Assembly: GCA_030740295.1 (NCBI GenBank)
Contig: JASLXP010001055.1
Coordinates: forward strand, 1 to 28,971
Length of the DNA stretch: 28,971 nt
Reading direction: 5' to 3'
Source of the DNA: Planctomycetota bacterium
GTDB taxonomy: Bacteria > Planctomycetota > PUPC01 > JACPCR01
Under the pieces are notes generated by a model, which saw only the letters and a program-made list of their open reading frames with translations, was not told the DNA's origin and did no database searches. Every line of letters begins with the position of its first letter. The stretch's first letter is position 1. Below, piece by piece: positions 1 to 8,628 of this stretch. Position numbers and translations under genes: made by a program.

Positions 1-1332
1 CTGAGCATCCATCGTTTTGCGCCACTCGTGGAGCCGGGCGAGCAGTTCTTTTGCCTCTTCGGGATGTTTGGCTGAGAGCTCGATCGTTTCGCCGATGTCA
101 TCCTTGAGGTTGTAAAGCTCGGCGTGCATGTCTTCATAAAACTCGATGAGTTTCCAGTCCCGATCTCGAATGGCGCCGTGAGGAGTGGCACCGCCGGGAT
201 GATAGTGCGGGTAATGCCAGTAGATGCCGTCACGTTCGATACGGGAATCTGGTTTCTTGAGTAAGGCTGCGATCGACTTTCCGTCGACCTTTGAGTTGTG
301 GGCTGCATCGCCTTCGACGCCGGCGATGTCAAGAATCGTCGGATAGAAATCCGGCGTGATAACCGGCTCATGGCAGACGGAGCCGGCAGGCGTCGTGCCC
401 GGCCACTTGATGACGAGAGGCACCCGGACGCCGCCTTCGTATGCAGAGCCTTTACCCGCGCGGAGCGGCAGATTGCGGGTGACGCCGTTCAATCCGCCGT
501 TGTCACCGGTCAGGATGATGACCGTGCGCTCGTCGATTTTGAGTTCCTTCAGCTTCGCCATGATGCGGCCCGTCGAATCATCCACGCTGTGCACCATGCC
601 GGCATACTTCGCGTTGCGATGGCGGGAATCTGCCGTGATCTTCGCTTCATATTTCTGCGTCAGCGCCTGTTTGGATTGAATCGGTGTGTGCACTGCGTAA
701 TGGGGCAGGTAGATGAAGAAGGGTCTGTCTTTATTGCGGGCAATGAAACCCAGTGCTTCATCTGCTTCACGGTCGGTGAGGTATTCGCCCTTCGGCCCTT
801 CCTTGAGTGTCGGGATTCGATACGGCGCGAAATAGCTGGGCGGCTGCCCGCGGCTGTATCCCCCGTAAACTTCATCGAAGCCCTGTGAGGCCGGCCAATA
901 CTTGCTGTCGTTTCCCAGATGCCATTTGCCGATCTGACACGTCTTGTAGCCCGCGGCTTTCAGTGCTTCGGCTATGCTCACTTCGCGGTGAACGAGAAAC
1001 TTCGTCCAGTCAGGAATAGCGAGTCTTGCATGAGGGCGGCGATGCCCGGCGATCCAGTCTGTGACACGCAGCCGGGCCGGATACTTGCCCGTCATCGCGG
1101 CGGCCCTGGTAGGCGAACAGACGGTGCAGGCCGCGTATCCGCTGGTGAATTTCATTCCTTCCGCGGCCAGCCGATCGATGTTCGGCGTCTCATAGGTATC
1201 GCTGCCGAAGCAGCCCCCATCCGTCCATCCCCAGTCATCGACGAGGATGAAAATGAAGTTGTAGGGCTTCTGTTCGGCGTGAGAGAGCGTTGGAAATAGC
1301 AATGTAAACGCACAGAAGAGTAGACGGGTCAT
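1..1332 (-). CDS. Exported sulfatase (formylglycine-dependent), C-terminus cut by window edge
   Basis: The reading frame runs from ATG at 1332 through 444 codons to the first base of the window, so only the C-terminal end is missing. Residues 1-19 form a signal peptide (MTRLLFCAF..., probable cleavage after SHA), so the enzyme acts in the periplasm or outside. Asp32-Asp33 (LVDDWG) match the N-terminal metal ligands of the alkaline-phosphatase-fold sulfatases. CSPTR, with Cys72, Pro74 and Arg76, is the CxPxR signature whose Cys is converted to formylglycine by an activating enzyme; GKYPARL follows. GDNGG further on carries the second metal-binding Asp-Asn pair. The family hydrolyses sulfate esters, often on algal or host polysaccharides. 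The substrate cannot be read from the sequence. It is divergent from the ABC exporter gene, with 96 bases between them. I see no Shine-Dalgarno sequence before the start. Confidence 0.93.
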   Translation of the reverse strand, partial: MTRLLFCAFTLLFPTLSHAEQKPYNFIFILVDDWGWTDGGCFGSDTYETPNIDRLAAEGMKFTSGYAACTVCSPTRAAAMTGKYPARLRVTDWIAGHRRPHARLAIPDWTKFLVHREVSIAEALKAAGYKTCQIGKWHLGNDSKYWPASQGFDEVYGGYSRGQPPSYFAPYRIPTLKEGPKGEYLTDREADEALGFIARNKDRPFFIYLPHYAVHTPIQSKQALTQKYEAKITADSRHRNAKYAGMVHSVDDSTGRIMAKLKELKIDERTVIILTGDNGGLNGVTRNLPLRAGKGSAYEGGVRVPLVIKWPGTTPAGSVCHEPVITPDFYPTILDIAGVEGDAAHNSKVDGKSIAALLKKPDSRIERDGIYWHYPHYHPGGATPHGAIRDRDWKLIEFYEDMHAELYNLKDDIGETIELSAKHPEEAKELLARLHEWRKTMDAQ

Positions 1333-1383
1333 GATGCAATGTTTGAGAGCGGTGAAACTGAACCGTGAGATGCACGGCGGAAC

Positions 1384-1397
1384 AGGAATACATTCCT
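1384..1397. promoter_or_regulatory. Palindrome between divergent genes, possible operator
   Basis: AGGAAT and ATTCCT are exact reverse complements separated by two bases. The palindrome lies in the 96-base gap between the sulfatase and ABC transporter starts, upstream of a -10-like CATAAT (1416-1421) for the transporter, about where a -35 would sit. An operator role is inference; a 14-base palindrome can occur by chance. Confidence 0.3.
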
Positions 1398-1428
1398 TTC
1401 CACTCATGTTCGGTACATAATAAAGCGC

Positions 1429-3246
1429 ATGCACATGGGCCCACCACCTGATCGGCATCCGGATTCTTCACGGTCTGACACTCCCGCAGCTGCAGGAGAC
1501 GGCTGGAAACACTTCGTCCGACTGCTGACCTACCTGCTGCCGTATCGGTGGCAACTTCTTGTTGGCCTCGCCTGCCTGTTGCTCTCCATTCCAGCGCAGC
1601 TCTTCCATCCGCTCGTCTGGAAGTTCATTGTCGATGACGTCATCATCGGCGAAAAGCACAACATGCTGCTGCCTGCTCTGGGCGTGATGATTGCAGTCCA
1701 CCTGACGGGGACCGGGCTTTCGGTTTTACGCACTTACATGCTCGGTGTTGTTGGGCACCGCTTTGTCTGCGACCTGCGGAATGAACTTTACGACCGCGTG
1801 CAGAATCACTCCCTCCGATTCTTTCACGACCGGCGAAGCGGCGATATCGCATCGAGGGTGATGGGCGATGTGGAGACGCTCCAACACATCGCGCTGAACG
1901 GTGTGGATGAGATCATCAGCAACTTTTTACAGTTCATCTGTGTGGCCGTAATCCTCGTGTGGCTCAAGTGGCAGGTGGGCCTGCTTACGCTGATTCCGAT
2001 GGCCGCGGTGGGCGGGCTTGTCTGGTTCTTTAATTCGCGGATGAGAAAGATCTTTCGGCGCCTCCGGGACCGGGTGGGGGAGCTTCACGGGAAATTGCAG
2101 GAGAACCTGCTTGGCATCCTGGTAATCAAGGCATTCGGCGGTGAACAGCACGAACAGCAGATCATTGAGAAGCACAGTGCCGAATACCTGCGTGAAGGGA
2201 TTTCGTCGATTCGCGCTCGCACGGTCTACCACTCGGGAGTTCGCACGGTGGGCTTCTTCAGCAGCGTCATCATGGTCGGGGTGGGTGCGTGGTATGTGAT
2301 TCAACAGCAGTTCACCATCGGGGGCCTGGTGGCTTATCGTGGGTATTGGTGGCAACTGTTTTCGCCAGTCACTTCTCTGGCCCGAACGAATGAAATGATC
2401 CAGCGGGCGCTTGCTTCGGCCTCACGCATTTTCGAGATTCTGGACGAGCCGGTCGAAATTGAGGAGTCGCCGGATGCGAAAGAATTCAGCGCTGTTGAAG
2501 GTCACATCAAGTGCGAGAATCTGAGCTTCGGCTACAGCGAGAAGGTTGCGGCTCTCGTCGATGTCAATCTTGATATTCCGATAGGGAACAAGATCGGCGT
2601 CGTGGGTCCTTCGGGGGCCGGCAAGAGCACACTCCTCTCGATGCTGCTCCGCTTTTATGATCCGCAGAACGGCCGAATACTGCTCGACGGCATAGACGTT
2701 CGTGATGCGACCAAGAGCTCACTGAGGCAGCAATTTGCCATCGTGACCCAGGAGCCGTACCTGTTTAACGATACGGTAAAAAACAACATCATCTACGGCA
2801 CTTTCGAGGCCGGGGAACATGAAATCGAAGAGGCGGCAACACTGGCCAACGCGCACGAATTCATAGCTGCGCTTCCGAATCAATACGAATCCATCGTGGG
2901 CGAACGAGGCGTCAAACTCTCCGGCGGGCAGAAGCAGCGTCTCTGCATCGCCCGGGCGTTCCTGGCGAATCCGCACATCCTTTTGCTTGATGAAGCGACC
3001 GCCGCGGTCGAACCAGAGAGCGAGGCGATCATCCAGGCCGCGCTGGAGAGACTGATGGAAGGCAGAACGACCGTCATCGTTTCGCACCGCCTCTCAATGG
3101 TGCGCGATTGCGATCAGATTGCCGTAATCGAGGATGGCCGAGTTTCCGAGCAGGGAACGCACAATGAACTGATGGATGCGGACGAATGGTACGCGCGCAT
3201 GTATCGGATGCAGATGGAAGGTGAGGTATATGTGGAGAATGGTTGA
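1429..3246 (+). CDS. ABC exporter half-transporter (TMD-NBD, MsbA/lipid exporter-like)
   Basis: This 605-residue protein has the full length of a half-size ABC exporter and would work as a dimer in the inner membrane. Residues about 30-330 are the six-helix ABC transmembrane domain, including the intracellular-loop motif FFHDRRSGDIASRV. The ATPase domain follows: Walker A GPSGAGKST (about 393-401), Q-loop VTQEPYLF, signature LSGGQKQR (about 497-504), Walker B ILLLDEAT (about 517-524) and H-loop VSHR. The D-loop reads AAVE instead of the usual SALD, so its Asp is Glu. Family knowledge suggests export of a lipid, peptide or drug; the substrate is not evident. Two ATGs lie close together (1429 and 1435) and no Shine-Dalgarno is visible. 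CATAAT ends only 7 bases before the first ATG, so the mRNA may be leaderless. It converges with the kinase-like gene. Confidence 0.95.
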   Translation: MHMGPPPDRHPDSSRSDTPAAAGDGWKHFVRLLTYLLPYRWQLLVGLACLLLSIPAQLFHPLVWKFIVDDVIIGEKHNMLLPALGVMIAVHLTGTGLSVLRTYMLGVVGHRFVCDLRNELYDRVQNHSLRFFHDRRSGDIASRVMGDVETLQHIALNGVDEIISNFLQFICVAVILVWLKWQVGLLTLIPMAAVGGLVWFFNSRMRKIFRRLRDRVGELHGKLQENLLGILVIKAFGGEQHEQQIIEKHSAEYLREGISSIRARTVYHSGVRTVGFFSSVIMVGVGAWYVIQQQFTIGGLVAYRGYWWQLFSPVTSLARTNEMIQRALASASRIFEILDEPVEIEESPDAKEFSAVEGHIKCENLSFGYSEKVAALVDVNLDIPIGNKIGVVGPSGAGKSTLLSMLLRFYDPQNGRILLDGIDVRDATKSSLRQQFAIVTQEPYLFNDTVKNNIIYGTFEAGEHEIEEAATLANAHEFIAALPNQYESIVGERGVKLSGGQKQRLCIARAFLANPHILLLDEATAAVEPESEAIIQAALERLMEGRTTVIVSHRLSMVRDCDQIAVIEDGRVSEQGTHNELMDADEWYARMYRMQMEGEVYVENG

Positions 3247-3314
3247 TGGTTGAGCAATGGCCAGCTCATGCCCCCGGCCTGGAGGCCAGAGCTACGATGC
3301 TGTCGCGCTGCCGC

Positions 3315-5267
3315 TCACTCCCCGGTCAGATTCCTCAGAGTATCTTTCGCCTGACGCTGAACGGAGATGTCGTCGTCGCCGAGATGTTTCTTGACGATCG
3401 GGAGTGCCTTCTCATCGCCGAATTCTCGAAGAGCAATCATCACGTTGCGGCGTATCTCGGGGCTTGGATCTTCCGCGAGCTTCTCCAGGAAAGAAAAGAT
3501 ATCCGCATGCTGTGATTTGCCGAGAACGACGATGGCTTCGCACCGGACTTTAATGTTCTGGTGCTCGAGCTGCTGGACGAGTAGCTCCCTGGACGCTGCC
3601 GTGTTTATCAGGCCGAGCGCGCGGACGGCCTGGACCTGTTTCTTGGGAACCTTCAGAAGAAACTCAATGACGCCCAGCCCGGCATCTCCTTCACGGGCAA
3701 GTTTGCTCGCCACATCGTCATCCACCTTATCTTTAACGATGAGGTTGTCTCGATACGGTTTGAGGTGAGGAGTGGCTTCCAGGGGATCGCCCGTGCTGGC
3801 CCAGTAAATCAGCAGCAGAATTCCGATACCGAGGCCGATGGCGATGTGCGGCAACCAGTTGTCTTTCACCTTCTGACGGCGCCGTCGCTTCTTGCTGAGC
3901 GAACTTACCGGTGGACGGGGGCGAAGTTCAGGACGAATGTCCTCATCATCGGACTGTGGGTGCAGCGAACTGATTGTTTCCATGATGGCGAGAACTTCTC
4001 CGACATCCTGGAATCTCTTCTTCGACTCCTTCGCCATCATTTTCTGAATGGTGGGCTCCAACCGATCCGAAAGAGCGGTGACGGATTCAGGAAGCGGCGG
4101 CAGCTCTTCCTTGCGATGCGCCCGTGAAAGCGATTCGAGGTCGTGACCCGCAAAGGGCGGCTGCCATGCAAGCAATTGATACATCGCCGCACCAAGCTCA
4201 TACACATCACTGGCAACTGTCGGTGCTGTGCCTTCCTCGCGTTCCGGTGCACGGTAATGCGCCTGGTAGAGTCGCGGGCCTTCCGGGACGTCCACGAATT
4301 CCGAATCGATCTCGCCCAGTCCAACATCCACCAGCTTCACCTCCCCAACCGCGCTGCACATGATATTGCCCGGATGGATGCTGCCGTGGCACATACCGAA
4401 TTCGTGCGCAGCGTTTACGCCTCGAAGCAACTGCACGAGAATCGGAATGACTTTTTTGGGGGACAGCGTATTGCCGGAAGCAAGCATGTTCTTGAGCGTC
4501 TCTCCCGCAACATAATCCGTCACCGCATAACACTGTTTATCAGAAAGCGTGATCTGTCGAATGCCAGCAAGGTTTGGATGCTTGAGCGAAATGGATTGAC
4601 GGACCTGGCTGAAGAGATGGTCGGTGAACTCACGATCACGACTGCAGCCCTCTGGAAAAAACTTCAGCACGACTGCATCGCCGGTGGCCTTCTCTCTGCC
4701 TTTCACGGTTTGGGTCAGGCGCCCGTGCCCGAGTCGAGTGATGATTTCATAAGGTGAAGTGTCAGGATGAATATAGGCGACCTTTCGATTGGAGCGCTCT
4801 TCTGAAGGCTCGATCGCTGCGACCGGCTGAGTCTTTTCACGAGGATCGTCATCCTCATCGGTGTCCTCGATGGCCTCGGATTCTGTTTCGTGGCCGGCGG
4901 CTCTTTCTTCAAAAACCACTGGCCCGCTTTCAGCCGACCGGACGGTCTTGGACTGGCTCCGGCTTTTGCCGTTCCCTTCGTGCTGACTCTTGAGAATCTC
5001 CTCGAGACCTTTGAGCAGCAGCACGACCGGTTTCTTTTCGAGGTGCGCCCGCATGAATAATTCCGATGCTTCTTCCGCGCATCGCACTGCCAGCCGGAGC
5101 TCCTGCAAGGACTCTTCTTTTACGAGGTGGCGCTCATCCACTCTGTCCAACAGGGCCTGTAGCCGATCCTCTTTTTCAGATTCCAGACTGAGGATGTCGT
5201 CGATCTCCTCCTGGGAGACACCGAGGTGGTTCAACTCGGCAATGACTGTACTCCAGCGCGAATCCAT
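3315..5267 (-). CDS. Membrane-anchored Ser/Thr kinase homologue with C-terminal HEAT repeats, predicted pseudokinase
   Basis: The 650-residue protein starts with a helical, charged region (1-100) and an acidic linker. A Hanks-type kinase fold follows (about 173-435): it begins YEIITRLGHG, keeps the ATP-site Lys (VVLKFF, Lys202), the Asn of the catalytic loop (Asn301) and a DVG in place of DFG (Asp314), and has the APE-like APERE and a SDVYELG segment. The catalytic loop reads HGSIHPGN: the HRD Asp is Ser296 and the Lys two residues later is His. The third glycine of the Gly-rich loop is also absent. It therefore probably signals by binding rather than phosphorylating, though this is inference. 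A basic stretch (KKRRRRQK) precedes a membrane helix (about 471-493). The remaining 150 residues are HEAT-like helical repeats, predicted on the far side of the membrane. A possible AGGA lies 11 bases before the ATG. Confidence 0.9.
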   Translation of the reverse strand: MDSRWSTVIAELNHLGVSQEEIDDILSLESEKEDRLQALLDRVDERHLVKEESLQELRLAVRCAEEASELFMRAHLEKKPVVLLLKGLEEILKSQHEGNGKSRSQSKTVRSAESGPVVFEERAAGHETESEAIEDTDEDDDPREKTQPVAAIEPSEERSNRKVAYIHPDTSPYEIITRLGHGRLTQTVKGREKATGDAVVLKFFPEGCSRDREFTDHLFSQVRQSISLKHPNLAGIRQITLSDKQCYAVTDYVAGETLKNMLASGNTLSPKKVIPILVQLLRGVNAAHEFGMCHGSIHPGNIMCSAVGEVKLVDVGLGEIDSEFVDVPEGPRLYQAHYRAPEREEGTAPTVASDVYELGAAMYQLLAWQPPFAGHDLESLSRAHRKEELPPLPESVTALSDRLEPTIQKMMAKESKKRFQDVGEVLAIMETISSLHPQSDDEDIRPELRPRPPVSSLSKKRRRRQKVKDNWLPHIAIGLGIGILLLIYWASTGDPLEATPHLKPYRDNLIVKDKVDDDVASKLAREGDAGLGVIEFLLKVPKKQVQAVRALGLINTAASRELLVQQLEHQNIKVRCEAIVVLGKSQHADIFSFLEKLAEDPSPEIRRNVMIALREFGDEKALPIVKKHLGDDDISVQRQAKDTLRNLTGE

Positions 5268-5517
5268 GTGGATTTCTGTCCTTTAGGAATCAAGACGATT
5301 CGAGTTTAGCCCGACCTCAGACCACTGCAAAGATGGGGCACGTTAAGGTGTCCATCTCATCAATAGAAGATTTGTGGCTGGATGCCTTCAAGTTTGGAGA
5401 AAAGCAAGGCGGCGGATGCAACACCGTCACCGCTAATCTGCTTCCCACCGCGATACTACTCTTCCACGTTTTCTGAAGTCTGGTGGACCATCCCGCGGCC
5501 GACTCTTGCGTTCCGCC
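5268..5517. other. Intergenic region with no gene found
   Basis: These 250 bases separate the ends of two minus-strand genes: they lie downstream of the SNF2 gene and upstream of the kinase-like gene. Short open frames here lack start signals and protein-like composition. It should hold the kinase-like gene's promoter, but I see no convincing hexamers or intrinsic terminator. Confidence 0.5.
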
Positions 5518-8469
5518 TCACACCACCTCAAACACCACATCCAGAATCCGCTCCGTCGTTGGCTTCACGTATCGCCGCTCGTGCGCGTAATTTCGCCACT
5601 TCTGGTAGTCCTCGTCTTCGCGGGAATAAAGTTTCGAGAGACGTTCCTCCACCTTGTCCAACTCTTCCTCGACTTTCATCAACGCCTCTTCCTCGCGTTT
5701 GCGGGCATCCGCGCCCAGGGCTGTGTCACGGCGGCGTTGGAATGCCTCCTGGTCTTCTTCCAGTCGTGCCTTCTCTCGTCTGAGGATCAGGATCTGGTCG
5801 TCGATGTAGCGTTCGATCTGTTCGAGCATCCGTTCGAATCGTTCCTGCTCGGGACGATGGACCTCGCTCTGGTCGACGAAGAGCGCTTCATCGATCTCCT
5901 CTTCAAGATCCTCTTCGTCGATTTCGAGCGCAGCGAGATCTGCATCCGTTGGACTGCTGTCCAAAAGCGATCGAGCGAGCGAGCTTGCGACAGGCTCGGG
6001 GTCACCTTCTGTCAGAGCAACGGGCAACAGATGTTCCACGGGCTCGAAGCCGCCATACTTTGCCTTCACCACCACGAGCCGGCCCCGTTGGCCCCGAAGC
6101 TCCTTGAGCCGTTCGTCGGCGTCGGCCGAATAACGGACGGAAATCGATTCTGCGCTGGCAGCTCTTGCTTCGGCGACGGCTTCATGAACGAGCGGATGGC
6201 CAAGATGCAGCGGCTCGGCATCGGCGAGATCTCTGGCATGGCCCACGGCTACTGAGAGTCCTTCCTGCAGGCCCTCCGGGAGCGAGGTCGAAGGCTCGAT
6301 ATGAAAGAACACGCGCTCACCAACGTCCTCCATTTTGCAGGGCGCCTCGACAGCGTCGAGGTATGCGGCAATCAGCCGGCAGATGCGGTCATCGAGCTCG
6401 GCCAGGCTCTGCGGCAGGCCTTCGGCGATCTGGCGAAACACTCGTCCCACGGCGTTGTCGAGCTTGGATTCGATCAGGCTTGTCGTTCGATTCTGTACCT
6501 CGTCAAAACGCTCACGATCTTTGCCCATGCGATCATTCAGTTTGCGCAGGCCTTCTTCGATTTCCTCTTTCGAACGTGAGCGCTCATAGATGCGACGGAG
6601 CTCACTTTCGAAATCGCTGCCGAATGTCATCGCGATGTTTTCCGGCGCTTCGGTTTCCGATTCATGAAGCACGACGTCCGACGCATCGAGCACTTTGCCG
6701 AACAGGTCGAGCTTTTCGCTGAGGATCTGAAACGTCAGTTTCTGCGCTTCGTTATCCTGGGCGAGGAAGTTGATCACGGTGACGTCACGGTCTTGCGCGT
6801 AACGGTGGCAGCGTCCGATGCGCTGCTCGATGCGTTGGGGATTCCAGGGCAGATCGTAATTGATGAGCGTATCGCAGAACTGCAGGTTGAGTCCCTTGCC
6901 GCCGGCCTCGGTGGAGATAAAAACGGACGAACGAGTTTTGAATTCGTGCAAGAGGGCGAGGCGTATTCCAATTTGCTTGCTGGGCCGACTGTGGACCGGA
7001 ATTTTCCGGCCGATCTCCTCCTGCCATTGCTCGTAAGCCTCGGCCGCGCGGGAGTGGCTGTTATCCCCCCGAAAGACGGTGATGTCAGAATCTGTCAGCC
7101 CGAGGTCCACCTTTCTCAGCAGTTTTGCGATGTAGTTTTGCGTGGTGATCGATTCGGTAAAGATGACGACCTTTCCGCTGCCCTCGCCGCTCCTGCCGCG
7201 CTCGAGTATCATGCGCATGGCTTCCACGAGACGTTTTGATTTGCCGTCATCGGGCAGAGCCTGGGCACGCTCATAGAAACTTTCGACTCTCTCCAATTCC
7301 GCCCGGATCAGTTCGGCAGTTGGTGATTTCGTTTCTTCGTCATCCTCTTCATCGGGGATGCCTTCGCCTTCCAGGTCGGCAATCATCGCTTCCGCGGCCG
7401 ATTCATCTTTTTCCTTCTCTCCGAGCATGACGCGCAGCCGATTAGCGACTCCCTTCAGACTCGCGGCCAGCGCGGGAATGGACGATGCCATCAGCCGATG
7501 AAAGCCGATGAGCAGCAATTTTCGCTGGTTACCTCGGAACGCACAGAGCTCGGGTTCGAGAAGATAATCCGTGACGTCGTCGTAGAGGGAACGCTCCTTC
7601 TCACTCATGCTGTATTCGAAAATCTGTGCCTGCCGCTGGGTGAAGGGCCGCTCGAGAAACTCCTGAGCCTGCCTGCGAAGAGTGCGCTGGCAGACGGTGT
7701 TGATGCGCCGGCGAAGCTCGTTCACCTGCTCGGGTGCGACCATTCTGTCATCCGTGCCGGGCTCGCAGAAGATGTGACGGAAGACGGGCAGTTTGCCAAG
7801 AAGCGTGCCGGTCGGGTCGACATACTGCACCAGCCCCCAGAGCTCTGTGAGTCGATTCTGAATGGGAGTGGCCGTCAGCAGCATGACCGGCGTCGTGCCG
7901 AGAAACTGCCTCACCCGATGGGCAGTCTGGGCATCCGTCGAGTCAAATTTGTAATCGCCGTTTTTATCATAGCGCCGGTAAATGCCGGCAAAGATCTCAT
8001 GGGCCTCGTCAATCACACAGAGGTCGAAGGGCTCTGTCATCTTCAATGTGGCCGAGCCCTTTTCGCTGCCCGCAAACTCGCGCCCCACCAGGAAGACTCC
8101 CCCGCCCTCAAAATCCTGCGGAGCATGCCCACCTTCCTGGCTCTCAATCGAGAAGAGATCGTAGAGCTCATTTTTCCATTGTCCGAGCAGTGCCTTCGGC
8201 AGAATGAGCAGGACTCTTCGTGCGCCCTCTGCCAGGAGCTGCGCCATGACGAGGCCGGCTTCAATCGTCTTTCCCAGGCCTACCTCGTCCGCCAGGATGC
8301 ACCCTCCTTCACGAATCCTGCTTAGCGCAAAGATGACCGCGTCAATCTGATGCGGATTTGGATCGATTCGCCCGCGCCGCTGCGAAGCTGCGAAACGCTG
8401 CTGTTCGTCGGAGCGCCGGAGCCGCATGAGGTCTTCAGCCCAGTAGCGGCGGTTGATAGGGTGGGGCAT
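5518..8469 (-). CDS. SNF2-family (RapA/DrmD-like) DNA-dependent ATPase
   Basis: With ATG 8469 (MPHPINRRYW) the protein has 983 residues. The open frame extends to an ATG at 8547, but those 26 extra codons run through short repeats and look unlike protein. Superfamily 2 motifs are complete: motif I GLGKT (64-68, Lys67), motif II DEAH (154-157), motif III LLTATP (197-202), motif V in STEAGGKGLNL (about 517-530) and motif VI QRIGRCHR (about 548-556). These classify it as a SWI2/SNF2 ATPase that moves along double-stranded DNA. RapA (RNA polymerase recycling) and the DISARM helicase DrmD are the nearest known types. The last 350 residues carry long charged coiled coils (about 840-960). No methylase, DrmA/B/C or other defence gene lies beside it, so a defence role is only a possibility. 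A cytoplasmic protein remodelling DNA-protein complexes is the safe reading. Confidence 0.92.
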   Translation of the reverse strand: MPHPINRRYWAEDLMRLRRSDEQQRFAASQRRGRIDPNPHQIDAVIFALSRIREGGCILADEVGLGKTIEAGLVMAQLLAEGARRVLLILPKALLGQWKNELYDLFSIESQEGGHAPQDFEGGGVFLVGREFAGSEKGSATLKMTEPFDLCVIDEAHEIFAGIYRRYDKNGDYKFDSTDAQTAHRVRQFLGTTPVMLLTATPIQNRLTELWGLVQYVDPTGTLLGKLPVFRHIFCEPGTDDRMVAPEQVNELRRRINTVCQRTLRRQAQEFLERPFTQRQAQIFEYSMSEKERSLYDDVTDYLLEPELCAFRGNQRKLLLIGFHRLMASSIPALAASLKGVANRLRVMLGEKEKDESAAEAMIADLEGEGIPDEEDDEETKSPTAELIRAELERVESFYERAQALPDDGKSKRLVEAMRMILERGRSGEGSGKVVIFTESITTQNYIAKLLRKVDLGLTDSDITVFRGDNSHSRAAEAYEQWQEEIGRKIPVHSRPSKQIGIRLALLHEFKTRSSVFISTEAGGKGLNLQFCDTLINYDLPWNPQRIEQRIGRCHRYAQDRDVTVINFLAQDNEAQKLTFQILSEKLDLFGKVLDASDVVLHESETEAPENIAMTFGSDFESELRRIYERSRSKEEIEEGLRKLNDRMGKDRERFDEVQNRTTSLIESKLDNAVGRVFRQIAEGLPQSLAELDDRICRLIAAYLDAVEAPCKMEDVGERVFFHIEPSTSLPEGLQEGLSVAVGHARDLADAEPLHLGHPLVHEAVAEARAASAESISVRYSADADERLKELRGQRGRLVVVKAKYGGFEPVEHLLPVALTEGDPEPVASSLARSLLDSSPTDADLAALEIDEEDLEEEIDEALFVDQSEVHRPEQERFERMLEQIERYIDDQILILRREKARLEEDQEAFQRRRDTALGADARKREEEALMKVEEELDKVEERLSKLYSREDEDYQKWRNYAHERRYVKPTTERILDVVFEVV

Positions 8470-8474
8470 GGAAG

Positions 8475-8522
8475 ATCGGGTAACGGATAGCAAAAACCAA
8501 GTATCGGGTAACCGGGATCGGG
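8475..8522. repeat. Short direct repeats ATCGGGTAAC in intergenic DNA
   Basis: ATCGGGTAAC occurs at 8475-8484 and again at 8503-8512, 28 bases apart, and a third partial copy ATCGGG lies at 8517-8522. They sit just upstream of the chosen helicase start, inside the optional N-terminal extension. This supports the shorter start. I do not recognise the element; it may be a degenerate intergenic repeat or a tandem protein-binding site. Confidence 0.45.
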
Positions 8523-8628
8523 AGTCATCGCAAGTGAAAGAGACCATATGATTCCGCTGCCTGATTGAACCCTTCTTTCTTTATCTGTATTGAGACAGGA
8601 CCATCAACTTCCACTGACTTCACCAACC

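Noticed and set aside
298..888. Plus-strand open frame of 196 codons
   Set aside because: It is the complement of the sulfatase, whose CSPTR and metal-binding motifs are unmistakable on the minus strand.
3247..3314. GGCC-rich inverted repeat between the convergent exporter and kinase-like genes as a terminator
   Set aside because: The stem has only four pairs and no T run on either strand.
7498..8325. Plus-strand open frame of 275 codons opposite the SNF2 gene
   Set aside because: It lies opposite the conserved helicase motifs I to III, which set the true frame; the translated product resembles no protein family.
5518..8547. DISARM or other known phage-defence system
   Set aside because: Only an SNF2-type ATPase is present; no methyltransferase, DrmA/B/C, nuclease or integrase is found nearby.
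8548..8628. Promoter TTGAAC with a TATTGA -10 before the dehydrogenase gene
   Set aside because: The -10 matches the consensus at only three positions, so it is too weak to list as a feature.
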